Positions 44,927-54,857 of a stretch of DNA of 64,000 nucleotides are shown piece by piece (position 1 is the first letter of the stretch; each line of letters begins with the position of its first letter). The stretch comes from Centroberyx gerrardi. Its lineage: Eukaryota; Chordata; Actinopteri; Beryciformes; Berycidae. The stretch covers positions 17,610,354 through 17,674,353 of the forward strand of contig NC_136000.1 of the NCBI RefSeq assembly GCF_048128805.1, in the 5' to 3' direction. The position numbers were made by a program, and so were the translations under genes. The notes under the pieces were generated by a model. It saw only the letters and a program-made list of their open reading frames with translations, ran no database searches and had not been told where the DNA came from.

Positions 44927-47900
44927 TCATCTGGAATTAGCCTGAGGGAAGAAAATATAGTCAAATGAATACCTTTAATAACTTTGTCCAGGATCAGAGT
45001 ATCATGTTTGACCACGTAAAGGAGAGTAAATCTTACCAAGCCTCTCATTAGGTGCCGTTCATGTTTTATGAGAGCGTCGTAGAAGGCCGCTTTGACCTTT
45101 TTCTGTCCTGACCGTAGTGAGCTTGTATATAGCACCCTCACTTTATCCTGGTTTGTCTCTTTAGCTTGAATCTGTGCATAGGTCTCAGGGTGGACCATGT
45201 CTCCAAGGTAGTCTGCTATTGCCATTACATTGGCAATGTCCTGAATTAACTTTGCCCTGTGATCATCCACGAACTTTGCTGTTTTCAAATGAAGAAGAGA
45301 GGAATCAAAGCAAGTACACCAAGGCAAACTACCGGATCTAATTGTGAATGTGACCCGTCATAAATGCCATAGCAATAGCAAGTTCATTTATGTTGTCTTT
45401 GTTAAGATATTGAGAATGTACGCACTGCCAAAAAGCACTTTAGTTCATTTTCACTTCAGGGACACAGAGGATCAGGTCATGGACAACTCACCTTTCTCTG
45501 TATCACTCAGTTCTACAGTATGCGTAGCAACAGAGTCCTGCTGGCAAAAGAAAAAAAAGCTATTTCAGTCTATATTACGTAATTATACCATTGCACTATT
45601 AAAAGTATTATATGATACTCGTTAGAGCAGGTGTTCTCAAATCCCTATTCCTACCAAGGACCCTAAACAGATTTTCATTTTTAGGTTTCCTTTGTGACTG
45701 AATGATGTGTTGATGATAATAAAGGATGGAGAATGTGGTGTCCGTTCTCATCAAAATATCAATGCAATATTTAATTGAGCAAAATTAATTAATTATCAGA
45801 GAAATCAAGGTATTCTTCATGGTGCTGGGGGCCACCTGGTACCCCCTTACAGACATTGCTTTGAACTTCCTATGAGGCAAAAGTCAAAGTGCATTACCTG
45901 TTTGGAAGAACCTTTAGTTTTTGGAAAACTGGCATGATCCACTGTATCCATTGACTGTGCTGCCAAAAGAAGTAGAAGGTTCTGCATTTTGTTGTATTGT
46001 GGACATTATGGAATAATGTATCAGATCCATATTAAACTTAATCCTGACCCACAGGTGATGTTAAAAGAGGTACCTGGTGGCTGAGCATGAAAACTGGATG
46101 GTACACGTGCGCTTGATGGCAGATGATCGACTTCTGACTCCTGGAGAAACAGAGGATATTATAAAGACATTAGTGGGTGTAGATCAGGGAGAGAAATGAA
46201 GCAATTAAAATAGGTTAATCTAAATTATGAATCATGAGTAATCCAGCAATATATTTCATTTCACCAAATGAATTTATGTACCGATTTTGACAAGACTTGA
46301 GTGACAGCATTACGAATTCTGTCCTTGTGCTTCAAGTACACGCGCTCGGTCACTGCACAGCACTCTGAAACAAAAGCCACAATATTTTTCAATTTAAAAT
46401 ACACACTGGAAATCACAACGTGCAAGAACGAACACTGCGGCTGTGTAAAGACTGCAGGTGTAGTAAGCGCTACAAAACCTGCACACTATCAAAAATTAAG
46501 GACGGAAGGTTTCTAAGTGCATAGTGCAGTGTGGCAAACATTTAGGTGACCATCTACATAGCGATTGCAGCGACAGACACTCACGTTCAAAGGTAGGCCT
46601 CTCAGACGGCTCGTGGACCCAGCACCTCTTCATGAGGTCAACCAGCTCTCCTATCCCGTCTGCCTTCCTCTGGTCGATTTCCTCACAGGGAGGTCTGTCC
46701 CCCAGAGGGATCCGCAGCGCCACGCGACTGTAAGGGGCCGCTACATGAGATACAGTGAAGACATGCTGTACATTCAGAACACACGAACACAGCTGAGTGT
46801 GTGTGTATATGTGTGTACTTTGTGTGTGTGTGTGTGTGTGTGTGTTTACAGGATGATAAAATACTCAGACTACCTTCCTATCCTGACTCCTATTTTAACG
46901 CTCTAATTTTGACCTCTGTCTTACACCAGAACATTTTTCCTGCAACTTCTGTCAGCATGCTTTTCACAAAACATGACTTTGCAGCAACATTGTGTTGCAG
47001 GTTTTATAGATAGACATACAGTATCTACCATTAGAAAATATAAAAAATTTAACCACAGTAGTAGTCCCACTTTTTACTGCATGCTTGCTGAACTACTCCC
47101 AGAGGAATTGTTTGGGAAAATGAGGCTTTGCTTGCTTTACAGGCGCCAGAATTTACAAGAAATGGCCTGATAACTAGTTGGTTGAGAGACATCAGAATTT
47201 GGTTTTAAAAATACTCATTTGGCTCTACAGTAAATCGAGTAACAATGATCTGCAACTGCTGTCGCCTTGTCCAGTTTTCATCCTCTGTAAAGTGCATGCA
47301 TGTGAGTCTGTGCTTCTGTGTAAACTAAAATAGTTTAATTTAGTTGTAAAGTGATAAAGCATAGAAACAAACAATATAAAAATCGGTGACAAGAAGAGAA
47401 AGTATGATAAGAAAACAAGATGCAATCTGTACAGAGGAGATAACCCAACCAATAAAAAAACAACAAAAAACAGATGGCAAGACATAACTGCATTGGATTA
47501 AAGATCTAAAACATAAATGACAAAAGAAACAACATGGTGGAAAACAGAACAACAATAGGATCCATAAAATGACAAGGGAAATGAGAATAAAAATACATTG
47601 AAATAGCCATTATTTACCTGGATAGGGATCTTTACCAGTAAGAATGGACCAGAGAAGTATACCATAGCTGATAAAGAGAGAAAAAGATTTTCTTAAATTA
47701 ACATCTTTCATACATTTAAGGCTACTTTAAGACAGTTCATAGCGTTCCTTTGAGAGCTGACCTGTACGTGTCGTAGGCACGGACAGGTTCGTATGATGGA
47801 TCAAAAGCCTCAGGAGGCATGTAGGCGAGAGAGCCTCCTTCCTCCCCTGCTGTAAATCTGCTGCTGTTCAAATCACTGGTGGAAACCCTGGACAGGCCAA

Positions 47901-48651
47901 AGTCTGTTAGCTACAGAGTAAGAGGAAAAACATGACATGGGAAAATTAGAGAGATTTAACAATTAATTCAGTCAGTCCTGTATTTAAAATAAATACCAGA
48001 ATTTAGGTTAATGTCGGTCTACCTTGGCATTGAGGTCCTCATCCAGCAGCACATTACTGGGCTTCAGGTCCTTGTGCAGAAGAGGTGGTGTCAATTTGTG
48101 GAGGAAGTTCATGCCTAGAGCCACCTGGTGGGCCAAGCGGAAGGCCAGGGGCCAGGGTGGAGGGCCAGACAGGGCCTGCTGCAGGGACTGCAGAGAGTCC
48201 CTTTCCATGAACTCCATGACTATACCCAGTCGCACGGAAGATTCCCCTGGGGGAAAGCCACTATACACTCCTAAAAGCCTCAGCACAAAAGGGTTGGAAG
48301 CCTGCTCCATGTGATTAGCCTCGTGCCACAGGGCTCCATCTTTAATGGAGCTGGAATGAGGTAGGGGGCAGTTTAGGAGGAGAGAGAGAGCAGAAGGAAC
48401 GTTGCTGCTTGAAAGACTCATTTTGAAAAGATGTTTATGAAGCAAATGAATAGTGTGAATTAAGTAAGCCTAATTACAGAGAATCCAGACAATTACCCAT
48501 TTCCATGATGAGGCACCTTAATGGCCACATTAAACCCCCAGTCCTTATGCCTGGCCCTGTAGACCTTCCCAAAGCCCCCTGCACCAACCACTTCCCAGTC
48601 CTGCAGGCTGTCATCACCAATCGGCACGGCCTTGTGGCTCGGCAGTGCCAT
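44927..48651 (-). CDS. RIPK2/RIPK3-like protein kinase with C-terminal CARD
   Basis: Eleven exons join in frame to 451 residues: 48651-48497, 48350-48023, 47910-47762, 47667-47618, 46740-46585, 46364-46282, 46140-46074, 45959-45898, 45540-45492, 45278-45037, 44941-44927. Kinase about 18-285: G-loop GAGGFGKVY, VAIK Lys45, catalytic loop HKDLKPSN (Asp146; Lys replaces the usual Arg), DFG 164-166, YMPPE 191-195, SERPTF near the end. The LTPPLLH and YMPPE segments recall RIPK2; RARHKDWG, FVLRL and LKPSNVLLD recall RIPK3. A 60-80-residue polar linker follows. A CARD-like helical domain occupies about 367-447 (FVDDHRAKLIQDI, VHPETYAQIQAKETNQDKVRVLY), closer in my reading to ASC/NLRP1-type CARDs than to that of RIPK2. 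Kinase-CARD proteins couple CARD receptors to NF-kB or cell-death signalling; that role is inferred. The last exon adds only four residues. An acceptor just before the ATG implies a 5' UTR intron. Confidence 0.85.
46799..46846. repeat. TG microsatellite in intron 4 of the kinase-CARD gene
   Basis: Two TG runs separated by ATATGTGTGTACTT, about 60 bases upstream of exon 5. Confidence 0.85.
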
Positions 48652-49129
48652 CTCTTGCTGAAAAAGGGTACAGCACTGGTAGCCTCAAATCTAGCAAAAA
48701 AAGATGGAAATAATTATAAAGTAATTAATATGGCAATATTCCACACCCAAGCCACAAAATATAAATATAAATGTACAGTGACTGCTTACATTGTATTCTT
48801 GTAATGCATTGTAGGCCTACACTGCTTACTGCTTACATTGTATTCTTGTTTTTACACTGAGGTTATGGCAGCTTTGTTTATGGGGTTATTGACACAAAAC
48901 ATTTCTATTCATGCACTATGGCAATGTAGTGTTACAGTTAGGTTTTTTTTACAATTGATTACAAGCATTTTTCAATACTAAGTTCACATTTTCAAAACTC
49001 TTCACACAGGTAGCACAAACTGTGAATCATTTTTCATTGCTTTGACACAAAATGAATTCAATGACCACAATTTTCAAAATACTGGAATTCATTTCTCACT
49101 CAAACTCAACCACCAGCAAAACTTCACTG

Positions 49130-49332
49130 TAAATTCTAATATGTTCAGTTTACGTTTAAGTATTATTCCGGCATTCAATTTAAATAATTTCTGTTACTAA
49201 GTAATGTGAATTTCCTAAATACTATTTATTTAAACGTGTTTAATCTGCAAATTCGAGCTATGGCTACTTGAGAAAAGTGAGGCAATCAGTTTCCAAACTT
49301 TTTTCAAGTAAACTGAACATGTTAGAATATGT
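49130..49332. mobile_element. Small inverted-repeat element
   Basis: ATTCTAATATGTTCAGTTTAC at the left and GTAAACTGAACATGTTAGAAT at the right are near-complementary over about 22 bases, bounding about 200 bases. Confidence 0.45.
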
Positions 49333-49435
49333 TGCCACAATTAGCTTTAAGTTTCAGTGGGTAAGCAATCACAAAGTTTAACTACCTTGAAAACTGCGCA
49401 GGACTTGCTCATCCCAAACGAGCCTAAAGCAAGAC

Positions 49436-50382
49436 TAGGGGTGGGCGGATCGATCCCAAAATATCGATACTACATATACTACGTCTCGTTTTTGAAGATC
49501 GATTCTAGCGTCAATAAGATCGATACCAGTTCCAGTTTCAGTTTCTCTCTTCTACGTTGTACCCATTTCATCAAAGAGTAGAACTGTCTGTGCAAACAAC
49601 GTTCCGTTGTCGTGAACACATCTTAGTGCATGCATGCACTCTTTGCTTCTCCACTGCTGTTGTCGTGTCCTGTGCACTCAAACAACGAACATACGCGGCG
49701 CGCACCCTGAGAACCATTGCTCTAACTGAAGGAAAGAAGAATGGTTGAGGGTAGTTTGTGCTTTTGTTTAGTTATTTGCACTTTGCTTATTTATAAAAGT
49801 TGTGAAAGTTTTAAAACATTCATTGTTCTCCACAAATAATTGTGTGCACTTTGTTTATTCAAAAAACTTTTTTTCATGTTTGCACATTCAATTTACAATA
49901 ATAAAAAAAATATTTTTGTTATTTGCCTTTAAAAACTGTCCTGTGTTTTAACATGCATGTGATTAAGTAATTAACAGTGGAAAGCAAAAAAAACTGGCTT
50001 CATTCATTTATGTAGCACTTTTTTACAAAGTGCTACATAAATGAATGAAGCCAATTTTTTTTTGCTTTGCTTGCTACATACATGCTTCAGTTGGGAATCA
50101 AACCCGGGTCTCACAGGTGGCAGGTAGAAATTCTACCACTCACCTTACAATGATTGCTAACCTTTGGCAAATAATTTAATGGTCATGAAAATGTATTCAG
50201 ATTTAGCCTATTGATGATGCATTCACCTCATAAATCATGACACACTGCTCTCCCCTACATGAAAATACATAAGCCGCTTTTAATAATAAAAAGTATCGGT
50301 ATCGGTATCGATATCGGTGATTCTGGCCCTGTATTACTTGGTATCGGATCGAAACCAAATTTTGCAGTATCGCCCACCCCTA
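49436..50382. mobile_element. Non-autonomous hAT-type transposon, 947 bp
   Basis: The ends read TAGGGGTGGGCG at the left and CGCCCACCCCTA at the right, with subterminal TATCGGTATCGATA-type motifs. The exact 8-bp target duplication AGCAAGAC lies at 49428-49435 and 50383-50390. Inside are a hairpin around 50000-50050 (TTCATTCATTTATGTAGCAC and its complement) and a tRNA-Gly-like segment. Confidence 0.88.
50084..50153 (-). pseudogene. tRNA-Gly-like pseudogene inside the hAT element
   Basis: On the minus strand GTGAGTGGTAGAATTTCTACC then TGCCACC and CCCGGGTTTGATTCCC follow the order of tRNA-Gly(GCC): D-arm with A box, anticodon loop containing GCC, and T-arm B box. The 5' and 3' acceptor halves do not pair well and several positions differ, so it is degenerate or SINE-derived. 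Confidence 0.6.
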
Positions 50383-50572
50383 AGCAAGACTTCTTCTTCT
50401 TTAATGGCGATTTATGTCCAGTGTGGTATTATCGCCACCTAGCCTAGTGCTCGTTATTTCTTTATCTTAAAAGTAACAAGTTAGACTTTCTGTATGGAAG
50501 TATATTCGGGATACATTACAGTAATGTAAAATAAGAAATTGCGCTTACTGCTGTAATGAGCATGCGCAAGTA

Positions 50573-51400
50573 CTTACAGTTTTTTCTGATTGTTTAGGCA
50601 CTATCTTTGAAACTATAGCCTATTTTTGCAAAACTCTACACACTAACCACAAAACCTTACACCAAACCAGCAAAACATTATACATCTCTTGCAAAAGCCA
50701 ACAATTCTTGCAAAACTCTTCAAATTCTTTTAAAAAATTGTGTTTTTGCGTCAATACAGTACACACAAACCATCATTTGAATAAGCACACGAAGCACCAA
50801 CTACACACTGACAGTATGAATGAAAAACACTTGTGGCTTTTGCTTTTTCTGTGTGCAGGGCATAGCAGTTTGCAATACTGTAAAGTTTTGTCATACATGT
50901 AGTAACGTAAACACACATACAAATAAGGGGAAAAAGTTTTTTTTTTTTTTTCTTACAGTAAGAAAAAAAAAAAACTTTTCCCCCTTATTTGGATTGATAG
51001 TGTGTTATGTTCGGAATACACATCCATACTTTACACATTTGGATACCTGTGTGTATGTGTGTTTACGTTACTACATGTATGACAAAACTTTACAGTATTG
51101 CAAACTGCTATGCCCTGCACACAGAAAAAGCAAAAGCCACAAGTGTTTTTCATTTATACTATCAGTGCGTAGTTGGTGCTTCGTGTGCTTATTCAAATGA
51201 TGGTTTGTGTGTACTGTATTGACGCAAAAACACAATTTTTTAAAAGAGTTTGAAGAGTTTTGCAATAATTGTTGGCTTTTGAAAGAGATGTATAATGTTT
51301 TGCTGGTTTGGTGTAAGGTTTTGTGGTTAGTGTGTAGAGTTTTGCAAAAATAGCCTATAGTTTCAAAGATAGTGCCTAAGCAATCAGAAAAAACTGTAAG
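50573..51400. mobile_element. 828-bp foldback palindrome element
   Basis: The left arm 50573-50925 and right arm 51046-51400 are near-perfect reverse complements for about 350 bases (outer ends CTTACAGTTTTTTCTGATTG and CAATCAGAAAAAACTGTAAG). The spacer contains a second hairpin (about 50923-50999) made of a T-run and an A-run around CTTACAGTAAG. Open frames on the two strands translate to nearly the same peptide because of the symmetry and are not genes. Confidence 0.85.
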
Positions 51401-51489
51401 CGGTAGAGCTTCGACTACAACTGACACTGACATAGTTAAGTGGTGTATATACTAAGGGTTATATACTAAAATATTTAATCCAAAATGCA

Positions 51490-51620
51490 CTTTGCTCCGG
51501 TAGCCTACTGGTTAAAACGCAGACTTTATAACCGCAATGTCAGCGGTTTTAATCCGGCGGTGGACTGTTGTTGCATGTCGCCCCCCATCTCTCTCTCTCC
51601 CTTTATTTTTCCTGTCTTTG
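51490..51620 (+). repeat. tRNA-derived SINE-like sequence
   Basis: A-box-like GGTAGCCTACTGGTTA and B-box-like GGTTTTAATCC are spaced as in a tRNA, followed by a GTTGCATGTCGCCCCCCATC body and a TCTCTC tract, as in fish SINEs. Confidence 0.6.
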
Positions 51621-51624
51621 AACG

Positions 51625-51699
51625 TTGAACGTTCACATTTAGACCATATTTCACCGGTGTAATATCCCGGTGAAATATGGTCTAAATGTGAACGTTCAA
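51625..51699. repeat. Perfect 33-bp inverted repeat with 9-base loop
   Basis: Arms 51625-51657 and 51667-51699 are exact reverse complements. ACGTCTTTTCA-type motifs just to the right suggest it is part of a further DNA element running to about 51810. Confidence 0.9.
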
Positions 51700-52300
51700 T
51701 CAACGTCTTCAAATAGTCTTTCACTTTTGAACCTGTTTTGAACGTCTTTTCACCGGTGACCATAGTCATTTTTTAGACGTCTTTTCAACGGAAAAAATGC
51801 TCACTGGGAGGAAAAAATGGAAATGATAATTAAATTTGCCATTTAACATTTCATTTTCATGTTCTTCATGTTAGTGCTGGTGTGCTGCATGTTGGTGCAG
51901 AGAGCTGTATGAAGAGTTTTGAAAAAGTGAACTCAGTATTGAGAAATGCTTGTAACCAACTGTAAAAAACTGTAATCATATACGTCAGACTCAGCACGGA
52001 GTTTCCTTCCCATTTCCAATAAGACCGTTCATTTGAGTTCTTTCCAACAGCTCTCTCTTATCTCCCTCTCATTATATTGTTTAAAGCTTGTTGGTACTCA
52101 CCATATCATAATCCCATGTGTTGTACAGTAGATTATAATGTCCATATAAAGGAGTGTGTTAGTACATACCAGTCAAACAACCTCTAGAGCTGTGGCGGAA
52201 CAAGATTTGACAAGACAGTTTCCTGCCTCTGAGAACGTATCTGAGGTTGAGGGGTGGAGTTATGTCGTCATGTAACACTTCAGGTTTCACTGCTTTCACT

Positions 52301-52425
52301 CAATATATATATATAGTATATATATATATATATACTATATATATACATATATATATATATGTATATATGTATATATATAATTTTTTTATAATTTTTTTTA
52401 TTATTATTATTATTATTTTTTATTT
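52301..52425. repeat. TA-rich palindromic run
   Basis: About 80 bases of TATA dinucleotides with internal symmetric CTATATA interruptions, then T-rich ATT triplets. Confidence 0.9.
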
Positions 52426-52429
52426 GAGT

Positions 52430-53524
52430 ATAAATTGTACAACAATATATGGCAAATCATACATCAATAGTAGTAGGCTCTTTAGAAACGGAGCACACAA
52501 TGTAAACAGAATTATAACATAAATAAAAAATTTAAAAAATATATAATAGAATATAGTAGCTAAGGGGTCTCTTCTAATAATTTTAAGGCATCAATAATGT
52601 TCAGTAGTTTTGTTCCTTTTTTCTTTTCCATATACTTCAGTGATTTGCAGTACAGTGATAGTTCTCTCATAAAAACCATCAATAAGTATTGTGTCTTATT
52701 TTGTATTTTTTGCGTGAATTTCTTGTCGAATCGCTTCCACCGGAAGTGTCTACACAATTTTATTTTGTATTTTTTGCAGGCAGCCCTGCAGGCAGACCCC
52801 TCTCGTTTTTTTAATGGTAAGAGTCAGAGATTGATGTAAATTGCATGTCATCTATATCGATCTCTGTCCAGGTTTGGATTTCTATTTGTGTGCTCTACAA
52901 AGGAAGTATGCAGCAACTTCTATTTTTGTTGACAGTGAGATAAAGAATAAACAACCTAAGCAAACAAATCACCACATTTTCAAACATCCTCTTGTAAGTC
53001 ATTTGGCCGGGCAGTAAAGCTCTGAGCCGTTGCTGCCTTTTGCCTTTGTAGGACAGCAGTGTTGGTGAGACATTTAACAAATAACCCACTCACACTGGGT
53101 TTGGCAGCAACAGAATGCGTGTAACAAAATTACAGTAGCTTGATTACAAAAACAGAGTAGCTGTAATCCATTACAGATGCTGAAAAAGCACAGTAATCAG
53201 ATTACACTTTTGAAAAAAAAAAAGTAGCTTACTTCGTTGCACTGCTGAGAAACATCTTACAAATGTAAGCATAAAGCTGTGACGGAGTACATTCCGAAAG
53301 TTACATATAACTGCATATGTGTGCATACACACACACTACTCACACACTACACCCACACACACATATACTTGCACACAATGGAGGTGATTACAAGTCTGAG
53401 CCAGAACCACTTGACTACACTGAGCTTTGCAATCATTTCAGTAATAACATTCATCATTAATATAAATACATGCTCATTTGTAATACAGAATTCCAGTATC
53501 TGACCTGCTTCTCCATATCTCATT

Positions 53525-53602
<78 letters not shown>

Positions 53603-54100
53603 CTCATGCACACACGACACAAAAGCCATGCTGAGACTGTTTCTGTCTAAATTATTAATGTCCAACGCTGCTCTTACTTCTCAAATGTAAAGAGCGCAGT
53701 CTGGAGCGCAGGTGCTTGTGGATATGATGGCTGCGGTGGATCACACACACGCACAGCCCCACCCACACACACACACACACACACACATACACACCTTTCA
53801 TTAAGTGAGCAGAGGTGTATTTACCCACATCCCATGCTCCTTTGCTGTTTCTGATGCGCTCCCTGCCGGCATCGATAGGCGCGGTCTGCTCTCGCTCTCT
53901 CCATCTCCATTGCTCTCTCCCCTCCCTCCTCTCCACCCACCCTCATTTACGCTCTGCACAGCGTGGCTGCTCTCTCCACTACATCTCTCTCTTTATCTCT
54001 CCTCCTTGCTGTCCTTACCTCGTCCTCTCTTCTCCCAAAACTGTCTTTCATAACACTCTCTGTTTCCCTCGCTCATATTTCTCTCTCCCTCTCCTTGTCT
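52430..54100. other. Intergenic region, probable frmd4 upstream flank
   Basis: No gene was recognised. It contains a TC run followed by a CA run (53531-53600), a CA run at 53760-53787 and C/T-rich sequence toward 54100. Confidence 0.45.
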
Positions 54101-54599
54101 CATGCTGATATATGAGGCGGGGGGATTAGTGTAAGGGGGAGCCCTCTGCGCTGGAGCAGCCTGGATCTCTGAGTGGAGAGACGAGGTGAGCTTCTGTCTC
54201 TCCCGCCCCGGTGAGGAGTGCTTCTGATGCGGGCTGGGACCTCTGGAGGAGCGGCAGGACAGTCTCAGGAGGGAACGGACAGACAGAAGAGCCACGTGCG
54301 CGCCTAGAGAGTGTCTAACAGCCTGATGTGCTTTGTGTTGTGAAGAGAGCAGCCTGGGAAGGGAGACGAGAGGCAGCAACAGAGGGAGGGGAGCGTTTAC
54401 CAGGGGGTGCAGGAGTCACAGGGGTTTTGGGGGAGGAGGGCGGGGAGTGTATCAAAAGTGAAGAGGAGGACAGGAGGGGGGGTCTGCTCCGCTCTCAGAT
54501 CAAAGGACTGGGAGAGAGGGAGTGTTTTTCGCTCAATCTGAGGAGTAGGAGAGAGACTGGGGAGTCACAGGCTCTCCAGAGTCTGTGATATTACAATTA

Positions 54600-54621
54600 A
54601 AGACCAGAGGGTGTCTGCTGC

Positions 54622-54660
<39 letters not shown>

Positions 54661-54857
54661 GTTGCTAAGGACACAGAGTGGGAGGACCGGTCAAAGGACT
54701 TCATCCGGAGAGAGAGGAGGTTGCTCGCTGAGAGGAAGAGGGTGGAGGAAGACGATAACGGAGAGGGTCCCGCGCCGTTCCGTGTCTCACGAATCTACAG
54801 GAGGATCCCATCATGGCCGTCCAACTCATGCCGGAATCAGCCGTGTGTTTGCTTATG
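54600..54857 (+). CDS. frmd4a: FRMD4A-like FERM-domain protein, first coding exon (partial)
   Basis: The 45-base coding part 54813-54857 encodes MAVQLMPESAVCLLM, followed at once by a strong donor (ATG|GTGAGT), phase 0. Human FRMD4A starts with a closely similar peptide (MAVQLVPDSALGLLM, from memory), after which the FERM domain begins in the next exon. The protein is a FERM scaffold that links cytohesin/ARF6 to the Par polarity complex at epithelial junctions (family knowledge). The 5' UTR probably includes the purine-rich sequence upstream, with a GA run at 54626-54657. No later exon was found up to 64000, so most of the gene lies outside. The call rests on 15 residues plus the splice site; frmd4b-type paralogs are possible. 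Confidence 0.65.
54626..54657. repeat. GA microsatellite in the putative frmd4 5' UTR
   Basis: Pure GA run within the purine-rich leader about 160 bases before the start codon. Confidence 0.85.

Larger units (their letters stand above)
48932..51975. mobile_element. Outer inverted-repeat pair, possible 3-kb Tc/mariner-like element with nested insertions
   Basis: The left end 48932-49010 (TTACAGTTAGG..., GATTACAAGCATTT, CACATTTTCAAAACTCTTC) is the reverse complement, with scattered mismatches, of the right end 51911-51975. Terminal TACAGT/ACTGTA with possible TA duplication suggests the Tc/mariner group. No transposase frame survives. A hAT element, a palindromic element and a SINE lie between the ends. 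Confidence 0.5.
48652..52169 (-). other. Putative 5' intron of the kinase-CARD gene, filled with transposons
   Basis: An acceptor (CCTTTTTCAG) lies seven bases before the ATG. A possible matching donor (TTTGACTG|GTATGT) ends a candidate first exon at 52170. Between them lie at least four nested or adjacent DNA elements, described separately. The first exon is a guess. Confidence 0.4.

Noticed and set aside
44788-45327. 179-codon frame as a stand-alone small CARD protein
   Set aside because: The CARD exon has a good acceptor and matching phase to upstream exons of the kinase gene, and the frame start lies in intron sequence without a promoter signal.
50708-51433. Pair of similar open frames on opposite strands
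   Set aside because: The near-identity of the two peptides comes from the palindrome arms, not from duplicated genes.
52247-52522. 91-codon Tyr/Ile-rich frame
   Set aside because: It is a translation of the TA/ATT repeat.
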